In this document: positions 54,801 to 62,501 of the stretch, one piece after another
Position numbering within the stretch: position 1 is the first letter of the stretch
Layout of the letters: every line of letters begins with the position of its first letter
NCBI GenBank assembly: GCA_963931865.1
Contig: OZ007516.1
Coordinates: forward strand, 3,280,744 to 3,344,743
Length of the DNA stretch: 64,000 nucleotides
Direction of reading: 5' to 3'
Source of the DNA: Axinella damicornis
Lineage: Eukaryota; Porifera; Demospongiae; Axinellida; Axinellidae
Position numbers and translations under genes: made by a program
Notes under the pieces: generated by a model
Database searches by the model: none
What the model was told of the DNA's origin: nothing
The model's input: only the letters and a program-made list of their open reading frames with translations

Positions 54801-54842
54801 GCTGCAGAGGTTGGAGCAACAACAGAGAGCAGAGATCGAGAG
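33912..54842 (+). CDS. C10orf67-like (DUF4709) coiled-coil protein, partial, 11 exons
   Basis: Exons with matching phases: 33912-34048, 36153-36231, 38430-38521, 38929-38980, 40521-40595, 41323-41393, 47689-47791, 47905-48005, 48852-48930, 49731-49796 and 54709-54842. Together they give 329 codons so far; the end is not in the window before the gap. [11 protein letters not shown] through [17 protein letters not shown] to [20 protein letters not shown] aligns without gaps over about 85 residues to the vertebrate C10orf67 family as I remember it. The rest is charged heptad coiled coil. No enzyme motif is present and function is unknown; a structural role is inferred. The last three acceptors (47904, 48851, 54708) are weak: stronger AGs just upstream give the wrong frame. 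Indel errors or decay in those exons are possible. Confidence 0.7.
34230..34710. repeat. CACACAGCATACACACCCTC minisatellite
   Basis: About twenty units of 17-26 bp, each containing CAGCATACACACCCTC followed by a variable number of CA dinucleotides. The array breaks off from a CA microsatellite at both ends. The His/Thr- and Val/Cys-rich ORFs across it are repeat artefacts. Confidence 0.85.
34261..34311. repeat. Perfect 22-bp hairpin within the minisatellite
   Basis: TCAAGAGCGCATGATGACATCA, a 7-nt loop AAAACAA, then the exact complement of the first arm. Single-copy in the window and located at the left edge of the CAGCATACACACCCTC array. The arms are too short for a typical animal microRNA precursor. 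Confidence 0.8.
36391..36917. mobile_element. MITE-like element with ~45-bp inverted ends (coiled-coil gene intron)
   Basis: The left end (TAGAATGTCC...GGACATTTTACCCCTAGTG, 36391-36440) is repeated in reverse complement at 36868-36917 (CACTTTACACTAGGGTAAAA then ACATTTTA). A long G-run lies just inside the right end. The candidate exon at 36666-36755 falls inside it, one reason to reject that exon. Confidence 0.55.
37338..37975. repeat. 45/55-bp minisatellite, 13 units (copy A)
   Basis: The unit starts GTGTACTGGATGGCTGTACA and ends ATAGCAGGAGTGCATAATGA. It comes in a 45-bp form and a 55-bp form with an extra TACATGTATG. Starts are at 37346, 37401, 37456, 37501, 37546, 37591, 37636, 37681, 37736, 37781, 37826, 37881 and 37926. 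The homologous place in copy B has only two units. Confidence 0.92.
39075..39121. repeat. ~46-bp C homopolymer
   Basis: An unbroken C run in an intron of the coiled-coil gene. The homologous place in copy B (56727-56758) is a C run followed by a CA microsatellite, so this position is hypervariable. Similar long G/C runs occur at 5518, 36846, 42538 and 48690. Confidence 0.85.
40100..40265. repeat. ~160-bp imperfect palindrome (copy A)
   Basis: GATACCAGTTTGCAGTGCAT at the left and ATGCACTGCAAAGTGGTATC at the right form the base. Further in, GGGCAATCTAGTTAACGGTC pairs with GACCGTTAACTAGATTGCCC, and the tip is GCACTCGCCTTTGGCTCGTGC. A satellite dyad TGCATTATCTAGATAATGCA lies at about 40030. It is conserved in copy B at about 57768-57925. 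It is probably a hairpin-type non-autonomous element. Confidence 0.7.
40985..41260. repeat. Inverted-repeat element just upstream of exon 6 (copy A)
   Basis: ACTGCAGTTTTCATGAACCT followed by GCAACTTGGAGCCGGTAAAC (about 41008-41050) is matched by the inverted arm GTTTACCACTCCGCTGGCAA followed by GGTTCATGAAAACTGCAGTA (about 41207-41250). The pair encloses about 150 bp. It sits about 70 bp before the exon at 41323 and is conserved in copy B. Confidence 0.55.
42846..43450. mobile_element. 605-bp TTAA insertion (piggyBac-like MITE), present only in copy A
   Basis: The ends are CCCTTTAAGCCCC and GTTAAAAGGG, flanked by TTAA on both sides (42842-42845 and 43451-43454). Copy B has one TTAA and nothing else at this place (60547-60550). 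TTAA duplications with CCCTTT ends are typical of the piggyBac superfamily. There is no coding capacity, so it would be mobilised in trans. Confidence 0.85.
44290..45338. mobile_element. ~1.05-kb foldback element nested in the GGAACC array, copy A
   Basis: The right end reads CCTGCTTTCATAGTTGCCCC. The left end reads AAAGCAGGAACGGAATGGAA and has lost the outer GGGGCAACTATG still present in copy B at 61417. Inside, about 180 bp (TTTTTCAGTGTAGGACAGAA, GGTCGCTTGCATAGCCTGC and following) are repeated as inverted arms around 44510-44625. The Harbinger-like MITE at 44811 sits in its right arm. Confidence 0.7.
44811..45275. mobile_element. 465-bp Harbinger-like MITE, copy A position
   Basis: The ends are CAGCCCGTTTACACTA and TAGTGTAAACGGGGCTG, flanked by TTA on both sides (44808-44810 and 45276-45278). 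Three-base TWA duplications are characteristic of PIF/Harbinger. It is rich in GGTTCGA/TCGAACC strings and has no ORF of interest. In copy B the same element sits 24 bp to the left, inverted, with its own TAA duplication. Confidence 0.85.
45716..46570. other. Intron sequence between the foldback element and the TA MITE
   Basis: Low-feature sequence with a short ATATCATACxGxA series (45717-45780) and a GGGAGAGGGAG purine patch near 46345-46385. Conserved in copy B (62902-63833). Short ORFs show no recognisable protein features. Confidence 0.5.
46573..47163. mobile_element. 591-bp TA-flanked MITE, present only in copy A
   Basis: The ends are CCGTATGGCGCTTATATTTC and GCAAAATTTAAGCGCTATACGG, with about 45 bp of inverted similarity continuing through TCTAAATTTTCGCGAATT. 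TA flanks both sides (46571-46572, 47164-47165). Copy B reads straight through with one TA (AAATATGCTG near 63834). A TA target duplication points to the Tc1/mariner group. No transposase is present. Confidence 0.9.
47166..47688. other. Intron stretch before exon 7, ending in a CCCCCT microsatellite
   Basis: Contains a C-run (47343-47360) and, from 47520 to 47680, a CCCCTCC/CCCCTCTT pyrimidine tract that serves as an extremely long polypyrimidine tract for the acceptor at 47688. Nothing else is seen. Confidence 0.6.
48218..48656. mobile_element. 439-bp MITE with TAGCCTCGTTCCCAGGCC ends
   Basis: The left end TAGCCTCGTTCCCAGGCCAT continues as TTTGGGAGGGGAGAAA and AGCCTGGCAACTTCC. The right end is the matching complement (GGAAGTAACAGTTGCCAGGC ... 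GGCCTGGGAACGAGGCTA). It is the longest member of the family represented by hairpins at 28589 and 32514, and a solitary end appears near 49540 (GGGAACGAGGCTA). It lies in an intron of the coiled-coil gene. G-rich flanks hide any target duplication. Confidence 0.75.
48661..48805. repeat. C-run, CA microsatellite tract upstream of exon 9
   Basis: A discontinuous C run (48681-48725) followed by (CA)n at 48771-48802, ending in the sequence CACCAG. This would be the natural acceptor position, but the frame that follows is closed, so an acceptor further in (48851) or a sequencing indel has to be assumed for the coiled-coil gene. Confidence 0.6.
48931..49730. other. Intron without recognisable features
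   Basis: Moderately AT-rich sequence; short ORFs on both strands show no motif. A solitary GGGAACGAGGCTA end of the GCCTCGTTCCCAGG family lies near 49540. Confidence 0.5.
49797..50535. other. Intron stretch with CpG-rich dyad
   Basis: Includes a short dyad rich in ACGCGTATACGCGT and GACGCGGATATGCGTC at about 50040-50105 and AT-rich DNA beyond. No coding feature is seen. Confidence 0.45.
50545..50890. repeat. CCAGTTGCTAGGGCACG minisatellite
   Basis: About fifteen degenerate units of roughly 20-24 bp built on CCCCAGTTGCTAGGGCACG with AGTACA variants. Intronic; no open frame of note. Confidence 0.85.
51165..51375. repeat. ACCTAATAC-type tandem repeat
   Basis: Two and a half copies of an ~85-bp unit made of short related words (AATACCTGA, CCCGATAC, ACAATA, GCCTAATACC, ACGACCTAA). 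It abuts the left end of the second foldback element. Confidence 0.75.
51800..52090 (+). pseudogene. Integrase-core-type transposase N-terminal fragment, frameshifted
   Basis: One frame reads [14 protein letters not shown], then [20 protein letters not shown]. After a CCCC (about 51984-51987) the next frame reads [20 protein letters not shown] and [13 protein letters not shown] recognise the joined pattern (YSTISDxELDxLV ... NCGYRMMQGxLxxxGHRIPxxRIRxxLHRIDP) from integrase-core transposase-like proteins widespread in fish and cnidarian genomes. One extra C explains the break. The catalytic core that should follow is absent: the second part runs instead into a tandem repeat. Confidence 0.65.
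51988..52342. repeat. ~100-bp tandem repeat made from transposase coding sequence
   Basis: The unit begins AACTGTGGATATTGCATGAT and starts at 51988, 52088, 52189 and 52289; the fourth copy is truncated. Each unit encodes [20 protein letters not shown] plus about 13 further residues. As 100 is not a multiple of three, copies are out of frame with one another, so this was amplified as DNA, not as protein. Confidence 0.88.
53284..53645. repeat. ~60-bp tandem repeat (GCAGGGATTCC... ACAGCTGGACTGTGACTGTG)
   Basis: Six units, each with TTAGCAGGGATTCC, GAAATTGAATGAATAACA and CAGCTGGACTGTGACTGTG, immediately to the right of the second foldback element. Confidence 0.85.
53920..54578. mobile_element. 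659-bp element with TCAATTATCGGCA inverted ends
   Basis: The left end TCAATTATCGGCA is followed by a second TTATTATCGGCAC. The right end shows GTGCCGATAATAA and TGCCGATAATTGA, so the ends and subterminal motifs mirror each other. A further TCAATTATCGGCACATG lies at 53986. A 121-codon minus-strand ORF inside is not recognisable to me. Superfamily is undetermined. Confidence 0.65.
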
Positions 54843-54855
54843 GTGGGGAAGGGAA

Positions 54856-54938
<83 letters not shown>

Positions 54939-55223
54939 GGGGGTAGTGGTTGAGAGGCTAATGGAGATACTGACTGCAATTATGTAATGCAGTAATGCAA
55001 AGTTTGTGAGTCATTTTGTTATTAAAGAAACATTTTCTCCATTTGTGTTAATTGGAACGAGCTATAAGCTATTCCTATACTAGTCTCGGCCCCAGACCCA
55101 AACCAACCCCAGCACGGATAGTTACCTCAACCCTTTGATGCACTCCTTAATATTCATGAACACTTGGTCACACAGCTCCTTATTCAACTCCTGTATGGCT
55201 TTTTTTCCATTTAACTGAGTAGA
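54843..55223. other. GT microsatellite and unremarkable sequence up to the gap
   Basis: The donor after exon 11 runs into (GT)n at 54857-54922 followed by (GA)n. The remaining 270 bp before the gap show no exon that continues the coiled-coil gene. Confidence 0.6.
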
Positions 55224-55423
55224 NNNNNNNNNNNNNNNNNNNNNNNNNNNNNNNNNNNNNNNNNNNNNNNNNNNNNNNNNNNNNNNNNNNNNNNNNNNNN
55301 NNNNNNNNNNNNNNNNNNNNNNNNNNNNNNNNNNNNNNNNNNNNNNNNNNNNNNNNNNNNNNNNNNNNNNNNNNNNNNNNNNNNNNNNNNNNNNNNNNNN
55401 NNNNNNNNNNNNNNNNNNNNNNN
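55224..55423. other. Assembly gap of exactly 200 N
   Basis: A round 200-N run suggests a scaffold join of unknown true length. The sequence after it restarts inside the segment already seen at 37243. Confidence 0.97.
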
Positions 55424-56073
55424 GACTGTACCTCCTTCACTTAAAGCTGGAGGACAGTGAACTTATAATTTGCTTGCATTGAAAATTGTGAGATCATTGA
55501 GTGTGTACTGGATGGCTGTACATATACATGTATGTTATAGCAGGAGTGCATATAATGACGTGTACTGGATGGCTGTACATGTACATGTATGTTATAGCAG
55601 GAGTGCATAATGATGTAACACGGCTTTTCTCATGCAAGTATTCACTGTAGCCGGTTGCATAGTAATAGTATACGTAGGAACTGCCATTAGTCACACATGG
55701 ATTTCATGAAGTGTGTGTGTGAATGTGAAGACCCTTCTACAACGGTAAAGGGCCTACTGGCGTGCAAATCTGTTTCCTTCTTTGCCATCATGTCAGTCTG
55801 TAATAACTGCACGGAGGAGGTTGGAAAAGGTTGTGCACAAAGTATCATATTGCAGAGTTGGCCAAGGAAGCAATCTGTAGTAATGAATAGAAGCTGTTCG
55901 CGATCCAATCCCCAAATAAAACTCTTGGAGCAGAGCTAGAAATAATTTGCTCTAAGAAAGACCTATAATGTCACATGATGCGTAGAGCTTGTCCGACCTC
56001 CTCTGAGTGCTAACCATTTCACCAGGAGCACTCATTCCTAGCTTCCAATGGTTTCGCCTGCCCGCCATTGCAG

Positions 56074-56724
56074 GATGTCGCCCAGTTGCGCAAGGATCTC
56101 AACTTCACCCAGCACGTGCTCAAGGCTGACTATGAGAGCAAACTGACCGAGAGAGCAACAGAACTGTGAGTGTACTGCATATCCTACAAGTTATAAGTGC
56201 TTGTCGGTGAGGAAACGTTAAAGTAAAGAGAGGTGGTGCCAGAATGTCAACTCCCAAAATACCAACTCCTGTAATATCAACTCAAGTTGTCAACTCCCAC
56301 AATGTCAACTTGAAGAAATATTGCTTGTTAGTAGACATGTATCCGAAGTCCATTTTAATGTGCCACTGTGATTTCAGTGAGTGAACGATAGTAGCTAGAT
56401 GTACAACAGCAGCTTCTTTCTCGTCATCTGCAGCTACGTCCTGCATAGTCTCCCTGTAGATCTATACTGGTTGATCTCTAACCTTCAGCAAGGAGAAAAT
56501 TACCAACAGGTGTCTGTGATCACTCAGTGCTCACTCCTGTTCTTTATTGCGCTCTTTATTCCCTCCCCTCAGGTACTGCCGTGTCAATGAGAGTCTTGCC
56601 ACGCTGGAGAAACAACACCAGGAGGTAGGGTTTCATGCAGCAACTCTTAAAACAGGACTGGGAAGCCTGGGAACATGGCATTATTTAGTCATAGCTTACA
56701 GGGGCGAGGGCAGGGGGGCTTGAG

Positions 56725-56772
<48 letters not shown>

Positions 56773-59054
56773 ACACACACTTTCAAAAGCAGGGGGCTGA
56801 GCCCCGGCCCCCCTTAAGTCTGAGGTTGTGTCTGGTGGCTTCTGAGATCCCAGTAGGCATTTATCTTAATTCTTTAGGGTCCAAGTTTATTGAAATCTCC
56901 CCCCACAGCATAAATTTGGATCTGCACACAGCGTTTAGCGTTGCCTAGGGCGCACAGCGTCCAACAAAACTCGGGAGAGTGCCCCTGGCTGTTAGCAGTA
57001 ATGATTACACTCACCGTTGACCAAGACAGGAAGGGGCGGAGGTACTGGGTGGAGCCGATAATTGAGCTAGCTGTCTGGTTATCGTGCCGTTCGACCAGTT
57101 GCTAAAAACTCAACTGTTGTCTTGCCATACGCGTAGGACCCTCGCTACTTACTGTATTGCTGGAGAGGGCAGAGCAACAGCAAGTCAAAGCAGGAGCGTT
57201 ATTGCAAGTAAGTGTATACAGACGGCGAGATAAAGCTTTTTAGCTTTACTGTTCGATCGACTTACAATGGCGGACTTGTTTCTACCCGTAAGAGCTCTGC
57301 CAGCCCAGACGCTTGGCACCCTTACTTCTGTAGTTATACAGAGGGGGACTACTGATAAGTCTCCAAGAGCAGTGCTAGTCAAAGCCCGTCCATCACCGTG
57401 AAGTGGGAAGCCATAGTATGAAAGGATGCTAATTCTGCGCATTTATGCACTATGGACCCTAAAGAGTTAAACAGAGAATGGGTTACCATGGGAACATAAC
57501 TCTTAGTTTTCTAGTGAATGGAAATGTCTGATTGCATAATCCAAATGTCTCTAACCCCACAACCTCTGATCTAAAATGTTAGGCAATGTTGAGTAAGTGT
57601 TATTAGTGCTACTCACGTGACCCTCAACGAATCAGACGGCTCAGAATCGATCACATGACGGAGCATTAAATCGCTTATTGCACACTTTAGTGTGCATTAT
57701 CTAGATAATGCACACTTTACAAAGATCAAAGGCTGTCTCAGGTCAGTGAGTTGCACTAAGTAGTTTAGATACCAGTTTGCAGTGCATTAGTGCACTCGGG
57801 CAATCTAGTTAACGGTCTCGAGTGGATAATGCACTCGCCTTTGGCTCGTGCATTATCTCGCCCTGGACCGTTAACTAGATTGCCCTCGTGCACTAAAACC
57901 CATAATGCACTGCAAAGTGGTATCTAAATATTACTTAAACCTTAATGTCATGGGGTGTCATAGCACTAGCCTATGTAAGTGCGCCCTCAAGTACGCAACA
58001 GCAAAGAGCTACACAACCGAATACTAGGCAGCTTAGCTTGTCTTGCAAGTTGCATCCAGCAGTCCCTCCCAAAAATATTGAGGAATTTCACAAAAAATAG
58101 GTGTAATGAATAGTTTAACTTTGGAGGACACTCTCCTCTAAGCTATGTGCTTTGACACAACATTTCACATTCCCTTGTTCTGTTGTGCAGAAGGTGGAGA
58201 TTGTTCGGAAGAGCTACCGGGCGCAGCTTGCCAATGCCATTCAGAAGATTGCTGGGGAGTACAAGGTGGGTTCAAGTCTTACCTTGGCTACTGTTGGGTG
58301 CTCATCTGTCACCCCCCTTCCTTTCGCTGGGGGAAGGTGAATGATACCTGCTTGTGAACCTAAGAACTTCTCTGTCACCCCCCTTCATCATTTCATTTGG
58401 GAAAGTTTAACGATGCCCCCTGCTTGTGAACCCAAATCTGACCACCATCTGTCACCCCCCTTCATTTCACTGGGAAAAAGTTGAGAGAAAAAACGAGTAA
58501 GCAGACAGACAGAGAGACAGACTCACAGATGTAGGCAAGCCATCTGGAGTACGCACTCCGAGGGCTAATTACAAGGCTTCAGCACCTCCAAAGGTTCAGG
58601 CCTGTGTCACCAGACCCTCTCCTCTATTTTTTTTCTGTGCTTAATGTCTAGTCTGGAGATTACAGAAAGTGCACTGACTGCAGTTTTCATGAACCTTGCA
58701 ACTTGGAGCCGGTAAACAGAGAACGTTAGGTACATGCATACAGGGTCAGATCAGTATAGTACTGTTGTTATGCACTCTACTAACAGCTAGTGATAGAGAT
58801 TGACTTGAATGGTTTCATGCACTTGGCATGAAAAATTTGCTGATTGAATTATTGTGTAACCGTTTTGCGTTTACCACTCCACTGGCAAGGTTCATGAAAA
58901 CTGCAGTATTTCCCTGCTGCAAAACTAACTGGGGGTGTGCTTTTACTGGTGCAAAACTAACTGGAGGTGTGCTTATTTCCCAGGCTTACTACTATGAATT
59001 ACTGCAAGGCAAGACAGGAAGACATGATCTGAAGATCAAAGAGCTGAAAGAGAA
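56074..59054 (+). CDS. Second copy of coiled-coil exons 3-6
   Basis: Exons 56074-56165, 56573-56624, 58191-58265 and 58984-59054 duplicate 38430-38521, 38929-38980, 40521-40595 and 41323-41393 with identical lengths, phases and splice sites. In the first, GTA to GTC and TAC to TAT are silent. All frames are open. In linear order they come after exon 11, which makes no sense for one transcript, so they are better read as the alternative allele of the same exons or part of a separate duplicate gene than as additional exons. Confidence 0.85.
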
Positions 59055-61416
59055 GTAATGTGCATAGCTCTGTATATCATACCGGGGTAATACAATGATT
59101 CTGACTGTCATATACATTAACCATTAATCATGGTTGTTACTTCATTTAAGGATCACGAAATATGCTGACTTTAGCAATTCCTCATATTATAATCATTCCC
59201 CTGTTTCCTCTGGTTCCTTGGTTCCTGTGGTTCCTTCAGGTTCCTGTGGTTCCTTCAGGTTCCTGTGGTTCCTTCAGGTTCCTGTGGTTCCTTCAGGTTC
59301 CTGTGGTTCCTCAGGTTCCTATGGTTCCCTTGGTTCTCTTGGTTCCCGTGGTTCCTTCAGGTTCCTGTGGTTCCTCAGGTTCCTGTGGTTCCCTTGGTTC
59401 TCTTGGTTCTCTTGGTTCCCGTGGTTCCTTGGTTCCTCGGGTTCCTCTGGTTCCCTTGGTTCCTCAGGTTCCTGTGGTCCTGTGGTTCCCTTGTGGTTCC
59501 TCAGGTTCCTGTGGTTCCTCAGGTTCCTGTGGTTCCTTAGGTTCCTGTGGTTCCCTTGGTTCCTCAGATTCCCTTGGTTCCTCAGGTTCCTGTGGTTCCT
59601 TAGGTTCCTTAAGTTCCTCAGGTTCCTCTGGTTCCCTGGTTCCCTTGGTTCCTCAGGTTCCTGTGGTTCCCTTGGTTCTCTGTGGTTCCTCGGGTTCCTT
59701 GGTTCCTGTGGTTCTCTTGGTTCCTGTGGTTCCTGTGGTTCCCTTGGTTCCTGTGGTTCCCTTGGTTCCTCAGGTTCCTTTGGTTCCTCAGGTTCCTGTG
59801 GTTCCCTTGGTTCCTCAGATTCCCTTGGTTCCTCAGGTTCCTGTGGTTCCTCAGGTTCCTTAGGTGCCTTAGGTTCCTCGGGTTCCTCTGGTTCCCTTGG
59901 TTCCTGTGGTTCCTTGGGTTCCCTTGGTTCCTCAGGTCCTGGCAGGTTTCCCTGGTTCCTTGGGTTCCTGTGGTTCCTTTGGTTCCATTGGTTCCTTTAG
60001 TTCCTGTGGTTCCTGGGGTTCCTAGGGTTCCTGTTGTTCCTGTGGTTCACTTGGTGCCTGTGGTTCCTGTGGTTCCCTTGGTTCCTGAGTTCCTGTGGTT
60101 CCCTTGGTTCCTGTGGTTCCCAGGGTTCCTGTGGGAACTCCCTTGGCTGGCAGCAGGGATCAAGGCCCGATCCTCCCCCCATAAGCTATGTAACTGTTTG
60201 TAGTTGTTCTTCATCCATGTATTCTCACCTACTTATTAATTATCAGTCCGATCTCCATCGGTGTGGGAAGAGAGGGCGGTCCCCCCCCCCCCCACCACCA
60301 CCACCACCACCACCATTGGCTGAAACCCTGGATAAAATGCTGCTATGGCAGTGCTACCTCACACATGGAAGTATTACAACAGCAATTAAAGTAATGGAAC
60401 TGGCTGTATTTTTGTTGCATTTGTTTTGGATGTGTAACGTTCCCTTGGTTGTTGGATTCCAAACCGATGGAGATCGGACTAATAACTAATAACTAGGTGA
60501 AAATACATGGATGAAGAACAACTACAGACACTTATGCAGCTTATACTTAATATATCCTGGATGAAACACCCATCCTGTCACACAATGTAACATAACATGG
60601 GTGGAGCTAGTGACAATATTTGTAGCAACTGTTCAGCACCAGGGGACTGCACCAGGATTCCAATACAGGACCAAAATTTCAGAATATAATCGCAGTGTAG
60701 GAGTCTGGTGTGTAAGCAACCACAGGAATCACAAGGCACCGAAAGGAACCACAAGAAACCGAAATGGACCACAGGAACCAAGGGATTCCCACAGGAACCA
60801 TGGGAACCCAGGAACCAGGGGAACCAAGGGAACCCTGGGAACCACAGGAACCACAGGAACCCTGGGAACCAAGGGAACCACAGGAACCGATGGAACCAGG
60901 AACTACGGGAACCCTGGGAACCACAGGAACCCTGGGAACCAAGGGAATCACAGGAACCCTGGGAACCACAGGAACCCTGGGAACCGTAGGAACCACAGGA
61001 ACCACAGGAACCCTGGGAACCAAGGGAACCACAGGAACCCTGGGAACAAACAGGAACCCTGGGAACCACAGGAACCACAGGAACCCTGGGAACCAAGGGA
61101 ACCACAGGAACCCTGGGAACCAAGGGAACCACAGGAACCAAGGGAACCACAGGAACTACAGGAACCAAGGGAACCACAGGAACTACAGGAACCCTGGGAA
61201 CCACAGGAACCCAGGAACCAAGGGAACCCAGGAACCACAGGAACCCAGGAACCAAGGGAACCATAGGAACCAAGGGAACCACAGGAACCCTGGAACCACA
61301 GGAACCCTGGGAACCAAGGAACCTGAGGAACCAAGGGAACCCCAGGAACTAAGGGAACCTGAGGAACCACAGGAACCTGAGGAACCAAGGGAACCACAGG
61401 AACCTGAGGAACCAAG

Positions 61417-62501
61417 GGGCAACTATGAAAGCAGGAACGGAATGGAACGCGGAACGGAACGCGGAACGGAAGTAAGATGCGGGCCGCGCGCTAGGCTGGA
61501 CTGGACTCACCCAAAAATCTGTAAAATGCCTTTTTCAGTGTAGGACAGAAGCTAAGCATACTTATTTATTCACTAAGGTCGCTTGCATAGCCTGCTTTCG
61601 TGTCTTTCACGAGTCGGTAGAGGTCAAAGGTCACGTGCATATTTAATGAGCTTCAGCAAAACGCGCTTCAGTCAGTCGGGGATGATAGAGGAATATTCTT
61701 TTGTTTTCTATGCTTCAGCAAAAGGCTGGAGTTCGATGTCTGCTGTAAATAAAATGCTCTTCTAACCTTTTCATTGAAGCTCATTAAATATGCACGTGAC
61801 CTTTGACCTCTACCTACTCTAGGAAAGACACGAAAGCAGGCTATGCAAGCGACCTTAGTGAATAAATAAGTATGCTTAGCTTCTGTCTTCCACTGAAAAA
61901 GGCATTTTACAGATTTTTGGGTGAGTCCAGTCCAGTGGGTCTGGCCCCGCGAGACTAACAGCCCGTTTACACTAGCGCTCTGGATCGATCCAGCTCGAAC
62001 TGGTTCGAATTATCTCGTAATGTAAACACGAACCGAACCGCACCGATCCGCTCCGTACTGGACCACCAAACTCCATCGAACTGGTTCGATTCGGAGCGTT
62101 CCCGCCTCAAGTGTAAACGGAATCGAACCCGTTGGTAGGGCGTGGACGGGGGGCGTGACGGTTGCCAATAGTATCCGAACCAGATCACGAAGGGTCCGGT
62201 TTCGAGACGAGGGGTTGTCATGGTGTTGTATATCGAATTCCCGAACGTATGACTAGTCTCGTGAGAATGCGGCCTGGGCATGTGACTAATGATGAACTTT
62301 GACCCCGAATCACAGTACATGGAGCGCTTGGGCGGCGTAGTGTAGACGCACCTCCCAGATCGATCTGCGTCGAACCGGAGCGAATCCGCCCTTCTCGGTC
62401 TGTAGTGTAAACGGGCTGTAAGTCTAGCGCGCGGCCCGCATCTTACTCCCGTTCCGCGTTCTGTTCCGTGTTCCATTCCGTTCCTGCTTTCATAGTTGCC
62501 C
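61417..62501. mobile_element. Nested ~1.1-kb foldback element, copy B (intact ends)
   Basis: The left end GGGCAACTATGAAAGCAGG and right end CCTGCTTTCATAGTTGCCC are intact here, letting the truncated copy-A left end be recognised. The inner inverted arms (GACTGGACTCACCCAAAAAT, AAAGGTCACGTGCATATTTA) are nearly complete on both sides. It lies within the GGAACC array of the larger foldback. Confidence 0.75.
61959..62418. mobile_element. ~460-bp Harbinger-like MITE, copy B position, inverted
   Basis: Ends CAGCCCGTTTACACTA and TAGTGTAAACGGGCTG, flanked by TAA on both sides (61956-61958, 62419-62421). The inside is the reverse complement of 44811-45275 with few differences. Removing the element and one TAA restores the uninterrupted sequence seen at 44780-44790 in copy A. 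Confidence 0.88.
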
